From contig CACRSC010000472.1 in NCBI GenBank assembly GCA_902651635.1, forward strand, positions 171,562 to 235,561: a DNA stretch of 64,000 bases, read 5' to 3'. The DNA comes from Mastigamoeba balamuthi (Eukaryota > Evosea > Mastigamoebida > Mastigamoebidae). The notes below the pieces were generated by a model that had not been told where the DNA came from, searched no databases, and saw nothing but the letters and a program-made list of their open reading frames with translations. The translations under genes were made by a program, and so were the position numbers. Positions 24,443 through 35,100 of the stretch are shown piece by piece. Numbering within the stretch: position 1 is the first letter of the stretch; each line of letters begins with the position of its first letter.

Positions 24443-26454
24443 ATGAACGCTTGCCTCGTCGTCGCCCTGCTCGCGGGCCTCGCCCTGGGCTCCCAGCACC
24501 AGACCCTGTCCGAGTTCCAGGACATCTTCTCCGCCTTCCTCCACCGCAACAACCCCGGCGTCCCTGTGCCGCCCCCTCTCCCCAGCCCAGCCCCCTCTCC
24601 CCGGTTCCACCTCTGTTCTCACCCGCAGGCCACCCTCTGCAGGAGGCCACCCTGCTCGAGAGGCTGCTGTACCCCGCTCCCAGCCTGGTCCAGGCCCACG
24701 GTGCTCTCTCTCTCTCTCAGCCCTGCCCTCAGTCTTTTTCTTCCTATTTCGAAATCTAACCCGCAGTGACCCGCTCGCTGCCCAGCGTACAGCGACATCA
24801 GCGCCGTCGACGCCGCCTTCGCCGACGTGAAGCCCAGCGAGTGCACGAGGCCGGCCAGCGCGGCCAACGGCGCGCCGGGGGCCGCCGTGGACCCCCTGGC
24901 GCCGCTGCTGGCGCGCAGGGCTGCGGGCAGGGCGCCCGTGACGATCGTCAGCCTCAACGGCATGGCGGGCGAGTTCGTGCCCCACGCTGCCCTCTCGGCC
25001 GCCTACAACAAGTCCTCCTCCTTCGCCCTCGCGTTCCGCCAGATGCTCCGCAGCCACCCGCACCTCACAGACACGGTGTACGCGCTCCGTTCCCTCCCGC
25101 CCGTGTCAATTGTAAATTGCAGATTAATTTTGCGAATTGGCGATTTAATTCCCTCCCAATTGCGGCCGGCCTTCTTGACACGACTACTGGGGACGCTCGC
25201 AGGTTCGATAACAAGCGGCTGGCCGACGTGGAGGTGCCGCTGGGCGAGCTGGTGATGGCGGGCAGCATGGACGCGGCCGACGGGACCCCGCTCTACCAGA
25301 TCGTCCTGCTGGTCCAGCGCGAGAACTCGCTCGAGTCGCTGCGCCACTACAGCGTCGTCGTCCCCCGCATCGTCTCCCGCATCTCCAAGTTCCTCAGCCT
25401 CGCCGGCCCCCGTGCGCCCACGCGAGACACTCCCCGGGTGGTGGACTGACCCCTGGGCAGGCGTGGAGGACTTTGTGCTGGTGGGGTTCTCGAGGGGGTC
25501 GATCGACGCGCTGCAGATCGCGTCGATGCACGAGAGCCTGCCGTGGGGCGACCGCATCCGCGGCGTCATCACGCTCGACGGCGTCGTGCACGGGTCGGCG
25601 TTTGCCGACTGCGCGTACCTCGAGTCGAGCAGGAACCCCGGGGGCATGTGCGACTCGCTCTCGCGCGGCATGGCGTGGATCGAGCTGCTCTCGACGGGTC
25701 TCGTCCCCAGCCTCACGCACGTCATCCAGAACACAGCGCTCATCACCCGCGCCTCGGCCGAGGTCGGCCTGGCCCTCGCCGACATCCGCATCCCGCAGCA
25801 GCTGCTCCGCTCGCGCCTGGTGTTCCCCGACGCCATCAAGGTTCAATTTATTCATTACCCCCAGATTCTCCCAGATATATTCCTGCTGACGTGGAACAAA
25901 TCCAAAAATCCAACCAGTCGTGGAACCAGCTGGTCAAGAACATCCTGTTCGAGTTCGACGTGATGCACCCCATCAGCGGCTACGGCGACAACATCCGGAA
26001 GCTGCGGAACCTGGCCGGGGCCTTTGCCGACTGCGTGCGGATGCTGACGACGCAGGGCCGCGCCGAGTGGTGGCGCAGCCACACGCTGCCCGCCGACCGC
26101 CTCTACGCCTCGTCGACGGGCACCCTGCGCGACCGCTCGCACTCGGACGCCGTCGTGCACCCCGACGAGTACGCCATGCGCGAGCTCTACTACCTGACGT
26201 CGGACGCGAGCGGCCAGGAGCTCGTCGACGGCCCCGTGCAGAGCGCGAGGCAGCTGGTGCTGCCCGGCGTCCACAGGGCCCTCAACGCGGCGCAGGCGCC
26301 GTACGAGGCGCACTGGCTGGGGCTGTTCCACACGACGCACGCCGGGGCCACGCTCGACTACGCGTTCCCGTGCCCCGACGGCTGGGTCGACCCGTTCCCC
26401 CGCAAGTCGCTCGTCGACAGCTTCGCCTCGTGGGTCGCCGCGCACTCGCAGTGA
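24443..26454 (+). CDS. Secreted alpha/beta serine hydrolase
   Basis: Exons 24443-24559, 24643-24700, 24786-25077, 25203-25411, 25461-25840, 25918-26454; about 530 residues. The N-terminus is a signal peptide (MNACLVVALLAGLALGS). The nucleophile elbow is DFVLVGFSRGSIDALQIAS (G-F-S-R-G, the GxSxG motif), preceded by VTIVSLNGMAGEFVPH, an oxyanion-type strand, and followed by GVITLDGVVHGSAFADC. Downstream HTTHAGATLDY and the final WVAAHSQ offer His candidates for the triad, and WVDPFPRKSLVDSF could carry the acid. The layout resembles secreted lipases/esterases of protists, but I cannot name the family or substrate. The second exon acceptor (tgcag at 24642) is chosen because it keeps phase 0. Confidence 0.7.
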
Positions 26455-27880
26455 CCGCACAGAGCGCGCGCGGAGCCTGCACGCGCAAGACACCACCCTC
26501 CCCCTCAGCGGCGATGAGGAGCACCAGTGTGCGTCCTGACCGGCGCTGTTTTTGACACACCACCGCACAAAGCACAAAATCAACTGCACTTTATCCAACG
26601 CTCTCGACGAACGATCGGAGGGCACGCCCACTTGGCGTCATCAAGATGCCTGGATTGATTACTGCGGATAGAAGCGGCATCCACACGGGGGGGTCTGACC
26701 TGCAAAAAACTACGACGAATTCGACACACTGCGTTTGGAACTTGGGCCGTTACAATCAATACAATTCAAAGGGCTTGCAGTTTCTGCATACTATCCACTC
26801 AACCGATGCCGATGTGAACCAGCCTTGAAGGTGGGGCTTCTTCAGCTACCCCCTGGGACGGGCTCTTGCTCCTGTCGAGCATTGACGGGCATTTGCTTGT
26901 CCTCGTTCTCGTCAGCGGGAACGAGTGGGGGCAGCAGGAATGGCACCACGTCTCCCCAGACTCCTGCGGCCCCGCTCGTTCCCACCGACGAGAACGAGGA
27001 GAGCAAATGCCCGGCGATGCACTACAATAGCCAGAACCTGGTCCAGCGGGTTGCTGGAGAAGCTCCACCAACTCCCTTCGCCGACATGCTCGCCTCCGCT
27101 GACTCAGAGACGCCCGACAACGTGCGAGTATCCGCCCTGTGTTCACGATTCCCACCAAGTACCCACCGTGGAAATTTGGGGCCCTGATACACCACGGTGA
27201 ATAGCATCTCGGGCCCATGTGGGCCGTCGCCATGCAGAGCACGCTGCCATGAGGATGTGCGCGTTTGTCCCTTCGTAATATCAGCACGCTAACAACAAAA
27301 ACTGCGAATGGCGGGGTCCAACACCACAATGAATGCAAGAGCGAGACGGGGAGAGAACACAATGCGGCGCACACTCTCCCTGCCCGTATTGGTGCCGTGG
27401 ATGGTGACTGGTGCCTTGTATGAACGAGGATTCGATGACTGCTCGGACTTCTGAATAAATGAGGGCGGATGCAGGGGTTGTATAGCGCGGCCGCCAGCAG
27501 GCTTACAAAGCCGTACCATACTTGGCGAGGCGGGCGGTGCTGGCTGCGGGATTGAATGTGCCGGAAAGTGGGTGAGTGATGCGTGTGAACTGCATATTTC
27601 TTCTTGTAGTGATGAAGATAAGATTATACACCGTTTTTCTGAAGGTATTTCTGACGTTTGGCGCGTTATTACGCCAAATCCGCAGACTATTTTCCGATTC
27701 GGATTCTGCCCTTACTGATTGCAGGCGACCACAGTTGTAGCTTGGAAACCCAGCGCAACATCGCTTCGATTGAAGTCACGCTTTTTCTGCGAAAAGGGTG
27801 ACAGTACTGCCAGCCACCCGCTCACAGCCATACTGGTACGGCTGAAACGGGTTCTGGCTTCTGTCGATCACAGCTTCACT
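26455..27880. other. Gene-poor region holding a large inverted repeat
   Basis: No intact gene seen over 1.4 kb. It contains the inverted repeat at 26820-27095 and short frames on both strands that end in PLVP-x-DEN-like residues, a motif shared with the proline-rich gene family at 27.9-30.7 kb, so it probably holds relics of that family. The remainder (27100-27880) has lower GC and no recognisable feature. Confidence 0.5.
26820..27095. repeat. Imperfect inverted repeat, arms about 110-130 bp
   Basis: The left arm (about 26828-26930) and the right arm (about 26965-27090) match as reverse complements at most positions, for example gggcatttgc (left, about 26887) against gcaaatgccc (right, about 27003), and ttctcgtcagcgggaacgag (left) against ctcgttcccaccgacgagaa (right). 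About 35 bp of unpaired sequence lies between. As RNA it would fold into one long hairpin. Confidence 0.75.
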
Positions 27881-28835
27881 ATCTCGTCGGTGGGAACGGG
27901 GGCGGCTGGGGGATCGCGGGAGCCTGCTGCCCCTGCGGGGTGGCAACGGCCCACAGAGAGCTGGGCAGGATCTCGGGCTGCTGAGGCGTGTCGGTGCCCC
28001 ACGGCGTCAGGGGTTGCAGCAGGGGGTACTCGGGGTCCCCGAACGTCGCCGCCTGGGGGGCATCGGAGGCGAACAGGCCATCGAAGTGCGGCGGCGAAGA
28101 TTCAGACGCCGCCGAGGGCGAAGGAGGAGCCCCCGAAGCTGAGTCCGGGTTCTCGAGAGCCTGGAGGCTGATGCGGAGGGGTACCTGCGAATTTCCGGGA
28201 AAACCGCAGCAAGTTTGAGGAAAACCCACCGTGTGAGCATCGTTGAAATTCGACAGCAGGAGGGAAGCGGTCGGGCTTACAGAGCGGTAGCCCTGACGGC
28301 GGGGGGCAGTCGAGCACGTCATCGAAGTGCGGCGGCGACGACTCAGACGCCGATGCGGACGAATCGGGCGACGCCACGTCGGCACAGGAGCCCCCGCAGT
28401 TGCGTCCGAGTTCTCGTGAGGCGGAGAGACCGTCTCGAGGCTGAAACAGACGGAGGGGTACCTGTTTGTTTCCGCCACAAGCGCAGCAAGTTTGAAATTA
28501 CAAAACCCGCCGCGAGCCCCGATTGAAGTTCAACGTCAAGACAAGCGGTTGGGGCTAACAGGGCGGTAGCCTGGCGGAAGGGGGCGGCCGGTGGGCATCG
28601 AGGCCGGGGAGCAGGGGGCGGAGTCCAGCAGACGAACTGCGGAGATAGCGCCGCGTTAGTTACGTCAGCCGAGTGAACGGTTTTTTTCCTCACCGGGTAG
28701 GCCACTGACGCCGCCGCCTCCAGCCTCGACGCCTGCGACGCCCGCCACTGCTGGTCCTGGTTGCGAAAGACCGTGAATACTGACACCCCGTTCGGCGCAT
28801 CAGAGACCCCGGGGTGCCTCACAGCACGCGCGGCC
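27879..28835 (-). pseudogene. Proline-rich family gene, copy A (probably decayed)
   Basis: This is the gene-bearing part of the first unit of a tandem duplication, closely matching copy B (29961-30690). Likely exon edges on the minus strand: an exon ending at a GTGAGG donor near 28696 (encoding SQASRLEAAASVAYP), an exon with CWTPPPAPRPRCPP, an extra exon with ASESSPPHFDDVLDC, and a last exon from 28184 with ALENPDSASGAPPSPS, ESSPPHFDGLFASDAPQ and FGDPEYPLLQPLTPWG. It has one more PPHFD exon than copy B. The C-terminus is shortened and frameshifted relative to B just before the PLVP-type motif. Function unknown; low-complexity proline/serine protein. Confidence 0.4.
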
Positions 28836-29935
28836 ATGCAGAACAGTGCCCGCGGGGCGACGTTTTCGGCAAACCAACAAAAGAAGATGAAAGGGCGAGT
28901 GGGGTTCGGGAACACCCGCCGGCGATGACAGCGAGAGAGATAGGGAAGAGAGAGTACTGAGGCACACACTCGCAGCCGATGGGACGCCGATCACACGGAG
29001 CGGGAGATGAGCGGGGAGCTGCCCCCTTGGGGGCGTGTGGGGAGCGGAGAGCTGCTCGGACGACTGCATCGGCGGAGTGTGCGGAAGGGGATGTTAGTCT
29101 GCAACCCGCTCGCTTGTGACCACGCTCGAACGAGCCGCACCATAGCTTGGATCGCAGGGCGAGGCCGAACGTGGTGTTGGCTGAGGGAAGTGGGTGGCGG
29201 GGGAAACCCGCTTGGAAATTTGCTGCGAAGTGGCTAGGACATGAAATCCGAGAAGATAAACGAAAGGGCGAAAACTGCAGCAATGACATGGAGCGAATCA
29301 CTTCGGCAAATCAACACGCTTTCCTGCCTTTGGGCCCTTCCTCAAATGAAGGTTAACCTCAAATACTGCAGGTGTAACACCAAAGTGTGCCCGAAGCGAT
29401 GACTCCCCTTGAGAAATCGCGCCATTCAACTGCGGTTCCTGCACCTCACGAATTCGTGTGATTGGAGGACTGGGTGAAGTCAAGCACGCATACAAGGAAC
29501 CCGATGCCCAAACTTAGAAACGAAAAAGCACAATTTTACAATATCGTAGAACGAACCCCGTATCTCTAGTTCGGCCTTTCCACAGTGCTGATGCACCCTC
29601 TGGGACTGTTCGCGCCGCCACTGCGTGCGTGAGGGGCAGGCTGAGATCGCCGTCCATCAATTGCCATTCAAGCGAGGGCAAGAGTTGTCAGTGTAGAAGG
29701 CAGCCACATTAAGATGGGAACTTGAGTGCTTCGTCTCCAGAGCGCTGGAGTATATGCGAGAACCAGCGAGTGGGGAGGGCTGCTGAAAAGCCGGACCAAA
29801 GGCGCCTTTTCTTTGTTCAGTACTCGGGGAGGCGTGCGAATGTGGTTGTGCTCTCGGGAAAAATAAAGCGAGGGTGACGTCTGCGAACACAGTGTTATGA
29901 GCTGGCTACAGCGCACGGGCTCAGCGCGTGATCGT
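27900..29935. repeat. Tandem duplication, unit A (about 2.0 kb)
   Basis: The unit starts with ggcggctgggggatcgcggg at 27901 and ends with cagcgcgtgatc at about 29922; both landmarks recur in unit B at 30073 and 31901. Matches run in order along the whole unit (for example the tgaaatccgagaagataa block at about 29240 and about 31160), so this is a direct tandem duplication of about 2.0-2.2 kb that has since diverged, most outside the coding exons. Confidence 0.8.
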
Positions 29936-29960
29936 GCCTAATTTGAAGATTTAACAGGCT

Positions 29961-30690
29961 CTAGTCGTCCGCGTCGAGCATGTTCTCGTCATAAGGGACA
30001 AGCGGGGCCATGGGCGTCTGGGGGGACGGGGTGCCAAACAGCTGGTTCGGAGGGGATGCGCGGGTCGGGGTCGGCGGCTGGGGGATCGCGGGGGTCTTCA
30101 GCTCCTGCGGGGTGGCAACGGCCCACAGAGAGCTGGGCAGGATCTCGGGCTGCTGAGGCGTGTCGGTGCCCCACGGCGTCAGGGGTTGCAGCAGGGGGTA
30201 CTCGGGGTCCCCGAACGTCGCCGCCTGGGGGGCATCGGTGGCGAGCAGGCCATCGAAGTGCGGCGGCGACGATTCAGACGCCGATGAGGGCGAAGGGGGA
30301 GCCCCCGAAGCTGCGTCCGGGATCTCGAGAGCCTGGAGGCTGATGCGCAGGGGTACCTGCGAATTTCCGCGAAAAGCGCAGCAAGTTTGGATAAAACCCA
30401 CCGTGTGAGCATCGTTGAAATTCGACAGCAGGAGGGAAGCGGTCGGGCTTACAGAGCGGTAGCCCTGACGGCGGGGGGCAGCCGGGGGGCGTCGAGACCG
30501 GGGAGCAGGGGGCGGAGTCCAGCAGGCGAACTGCAGAGATAGCGCCGCGTTAGTTACGTCAGCCGAGTGAGCGGTTTTTTTCCTCACCGGGTAGGCCACT
30601 GACGCCGCCGCCTCCAGCCGCGCCGCCTGGGACGCCCGCCGCTGCTGGTCCTGGTTGCGAAAGACCGTGAGTGCTTATTCCTCGTTCGGC
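29961..30690 (-). CDS. Proline-rich family gene, copy B
   Basis: Likely exons on the minus strand: one ending at 30588 (RRASQAARLEAAASVAYP), 30530-30453 (FACWTPPPAPRSRRPPAAPR), and 30356-29961. The junctions have good GT-AG sites, including a CTAAC branch-like word in the first intron, and keep phase 0. The last exon encodes ESSPPHFDGLLATDAPQ, FGDPEYPLLQPLTPWGTDTP, SPQTPMAPLVPYDENMLDAD and a stop. The upstream start exon was not found; both copies have an AG acceptor just before T-V-F-R-N-Q-D-Q-Q. The protein is proline-rich and probably disordered. The exons are much more alike between copies than introns and flanks, which argues for selection or gene conversion. Confidence 0.45.
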
Positions 30691-31915
30691 ACATCGGAGG
30701 CCTCACACCGCGCGCTGCCATGCACACGGGTGGGCTCCCGTTGCGCGGCATTTTTGGCAACGTAACAAACAGAAATACGAAGCCCGGGAGGGGTTCCAAC
30801 ACCCGGCAGCGACGACACCCGAGGGATTACGAGAGAGAGCGAGGGAGAAGATGAAACACAGAAGGGAGGGTACTGAAACACACACTCTCGGTCGAAGGGA
30901 CGCCGATCATGCGGGGCGGGGGATGAGAGATTCCCCTTGAGGGCGTGCGGGGACCGGTGATCTGCTCAGAAGACTGACCGGTGAAGTGGGCGGAGGTGAT
31001 GTGAGTCCACAGCCTGATCCCTTGCGACTGCTCTTGAAGAAGCCGCACCATATCTTGCGGATGAGGGCGAGGCCGAACGTGAAGTTGGAAGAGGGAAGTG
31101 TGCGTGTGCGTGTGGGGGGGGGGGCAGAAGACTCGGAAATTAGTTTCAAAGTGCGGTAGACGTGAAATCCGAGAAGATAATTCGAGGGCGAAATTGCATC
31201 AATGACGTGGAGCGCATCATTTTCGGCAAATCCACGCTCTTCCTGCCTGTGTCCGGACTGTGAAGCGCAAATGCGCCACGGAAGAACCTAGAACAAACAG
31301 CCGTTTCTCCACCGCCTGTTCTTGTTACTACGAGGCCCTCCGCCCGGGTCGAATAGGGGATTGAGATATAGGGCACAAGACAGCAGTTCGGCAATTGCCT
31401 TACGAGGAAGGGCAAGAGATGCGGATTGATGCGGAAGTTGCGCACAAACTCACGGATCCGCATCCTACGTGAAGGCGGAAGCTGGAGTACTTCGGCTCCT
31501 TGGGCGTCTGTTGAGAACAACCGGTTTGAGAGGGCACAGCTGAAATGCAGACCATAGGCGTGCCAAGCTCCATTTTTTGTCGGCTATGGGGATAGGAAAA
31601 CGAGGCGCACGGTCGTCGTCGCGCGACCCCCAGGAGGGGACCCGCTGGTGGTGCTGTCACCGCACTGGCAAGGGGCAGCGCGCCGATGGGATACGCGTCA
31701 GAAGCGGCTGCAGACTGAGCCCTCGGCATCCCGGCGTGGAAAAAGACGAAATGGGCGCTACCGGCGGGTGTTGTGCCCTTCGCTGTTAAGTCCCCGGGCG
31801 GGGGTGTGAGAACGAGGTCGTGTTCTCAGACGGCCTCTGGTGCAATAAAGCAGGAGTGAAGTCTGCGAACGCTTATGTGAGCTGGCAACAGTGCACGGCG
31901 CAGCGCGTGATCAAA
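30070..31915. repeat. Tandem duplication, unit B (about 1.85 kb)
   Basis: Second unit of the direct duplication, landmarks at 30073 and 31901. The part beyond 30700 holds no gene I can support, only diverged counterparts of 28840-29935 (for example agccgcaccata at about 31050 against 29130). A run of G near 31117 is one of several indels between the copies. Confidence 0.8.
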
Positions 31916-32109
31916 CACACTGAGTTGTTCAGAAATCTGGCAATGTTCAACCCCCCAGCCCCCCACAGAAGGTGTGCTTGATTCGCCGTGTTGCAATCAC
32001 TCAAAACATGCGACTGCCGGCAAAGCGAACGTGAACAACGCAGTTGGGCTTTTGCGTTCTATCCTTAATCCTTACAGAGTGTCAGGTCAACCGGAGCTGG
32101 TGTCACACA

Positions 32110-35100
32110 CTAGAACAGCATCATCGCCGCCAATCTCGCCATCGAAGAGGAAATTGCGCTGTCGCACGACGCCGCCACAGCGAACAGCTGCCGCGCAATC
32201 TGCCCCGAGTAGTGCGCGCGGATCCTCGTGGCGAGCCCCTTGGCCCCCGTCCGCAGCGTCGCGTCCTCGATGCGGAGCTCCGTGAAGCCCAGCTGCGCCC
32301 CGTGCACCCCTCCCAGCAGCCACAGCGGCACTCCTCTCCACCTCCGCGACAGCGCGCCGCCCCCGTTGGCCGCGGGGACGTACGACACCTTGCCACTGAG
32401 CTCCGAGACGTGCAGCTTCTCCACGTAGAGCGTGTGCGCCGGCTTCTGCTCGCCCGACGGCAGAGCGCTCCCGGACTCGGCCTTGGGCGGCACAAACACG
32501 CCCGAGCTGATGAGGCTCTCGAGCAGGCTGACGGCGGCGTCGAGCAGCGCCCCGTCCACCGTGAAGTCCAACGGGGCCACAGAGACCGAGGCCTGCGACA
32601 GCACGCGGATGCCGCCTGCTGCAGGGCTCCGCGACACGCACACAAAGGCGCTCATGAACACGCCAGTCTTCCCGTCCTCGTAGACCGGAGCCTTGCCCTG
32701 GAACACGACACTGCCATTCGCCTGGGGTAGCTGCGCGGCGTGACTGCTCGTTAGGCGTGGTCTCCCGTCAACAGGCACGTACCAGGTTGTGGACGAAGAC
32801 CTGCCCGACATCGATGGAAAACGTGTTGAAGCTCGAGAGCGACGCCTTGGCCTCGATGCCCTCGACACTGACCTTGCAGACCTGCTTCCCGTCATCTACG
32901 CTGCACGGAGGGGAGGGGGGCGCGTGAGCAGTGGAACACCCGAGGTGGCAGCCGGCGAGCGGGCAGGGGGGCAGGCGCACAGCACCACCTGGATCTCGGG
33001 CAGAGCGACCGTGGCAACCATCACAGGGTCGTCTGACCGCGGGGCAAGACACCTCTCCGTCTCGGCGCTCTTGATGAGCGAAACGACCCACGTGCCCTCG
33101 CGCGACGCGTACGTGCAGAGCCTTACATGCGCCCCGTCCGGCAGATCGACCGTGGCACACTGCTTCCCGGGCTTTGGTATCTCCGCCTCGACGCCGCTCA
33201 CCGAGAGCTTCTTGGGCAGCAGGTGGTCGTCCCACGCGAAGTGGACCTGCGAGTGTGCGGGCAGCTTCTGCAGGTGCTCGCTGACGCCGGCCTGGCATAC
33301 CGTGAGGTCCAGGTCTGTCGTGTTCTGTATGACAAACGGCGCGAGGCCGTCGTCCGGGCGCACGACGACGTGCGACACCGAGAACGCCCCGATGACCTGC
33401 ACGGGCACGATCGCGAAGTCGCTGCTGTTCTCGCGGCGGTACAGGCGCAGCCACAGGTCGTCTGTCGCGCTGAGCGGGAACGGCATCGACCAGTCGAGCC
33501 CCTCGACACGCAGCTCCGCAAACGGCGCGGACCTCAGGGGCAGCAGCGGTATGGCCGCGCCAGGGACGACGTGGAGCACGACGGGGCACTGCGGGGAGAC
33601 GGCCCACGACGGCTGCATCCGGACCCACACGTCCTGCGAGCACCCGTTGTGCAGCACGATCTTGGACGTGATGGTGACGGACCTGCTCGGGGCGAACACG
33701 CCGGCCCCCTCCTGCACAAACCCCGCGAGGTCGATCTCGTGGTCGCGGTCGCCGCTCTCGTCGTGGCAGGCGATGCAGAGGCCGCGTGGGCCGATGGCGT
33801 CGAGCGGGATGGCCTCGGACCACTTGGGGGCCTGGTCGCCCCCAGTCGAGAGCCGCACGCGTATGGCGGACGTGTGGAGAAGCAGGGGCAGGCGGTGCAC
33901 CTGCTTGATCTCGCTCTTGGTGACCAGCGAGTCGCTTTCGAGGTAGCGTATGATCTTGCCCTGCGCTCCGTCGTCGATGTCGATGGCCGTCCCTGTCTTG
34001 TTGTAGAGCCAGTACGGGCAGTGCGCGACCACCTGCTCGGTCCCGAACACCAGCCGGATGGGAGAGAGGTCCTCCGCGAACGTCCCCTCGGTCCGGGTCG
34101 GAACGAAGCCTGTCTGGCGGTCGTCCCCGTCGGCGCACACGCACACATGCGACGCGCAGCCCCTGTAGACGTAGGCAGAGTGCCCCGCCTTGACGTACGC
34201 TTCGTATTCGTTATCGCTGCTGCCGCCCCAGCGCACGGAGAACGTGGCGGGCATCGGGAGCCTGTTCTCCAGTGTCAGAGGCGGGCTGATGACGATCCTG
34301 TCGGCGGCAAACTGCACGAGGAGCTGCATGGTGCTGAACGTGACGAGCCTCCTGGCAGCCACCGACTCGCGCTGCAGAATGATCTCGAAGGGGGCAGCGC
34401 TCCACTTGACCCGCGTGGGGGCGTTCTGCTTCAGAACGATCTGCGACACTGACAGCGGGATGAGCGGCGCCTGGCGGAAAGCGGCAACGACGCCAAGGGA
34501 CTGCTGCTCGTCGCCGTCGGCAGCCAGTATTTCTATCGTGAACTCCGTTCCGTTGCACACGAGAAGCCGCGGCCCGCACCCACTGCTGACCGACGCACTC
34601 CTCACAGACCCGACGTTCTTGGGCGCCTCCGCGGCCTCAGTTTGCTGCTGGGCCTGCGCAGAAGCAGTTGGCGTGTGCGCGGGCTTGCAGGGTCTCTGGG
34701 TCGCTGGCGTGTGGACCGAAGCAGCAACGGACAGCATCTGCTTGCGCAGGAGCACGAGCTTTTCGAGCGAGTGCCGCGACAACAGTATCTGTAGCGTCGT
34801 TGCAGCGACCACAGCGAACGACGGGCACTCGGTCCCACTGAGCGATGCGAGCAGCTCCCAGTCGGACAGAATATCCTCTCCGTTGACGTCGATCGAGATC
34901 CGGGCGCTGGCAGATCCCGTGACGCCCTGCCGCACAATGGCGCGAGTGTCGTACACTACAGCGGTCACCTGGCACCCCATGTCCCCAGCGAGCCGCATCG
35001 TCGTCTGCGGAACACTGGCGATGACGGACACGGTCTTGAGGAGATCGAGCGGAGAGCTCTTGCGCTTCAATGGCTGCCCCCTCGGCGAGTCTGATCCCTC

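Noticed and set aside
31974-32730. Plus-strand frames opposite the VPS13 3' end
   Set aside because: The minus-strand VPS13 frame is supported by in-phase splicing and domain motifs; these are shadows.
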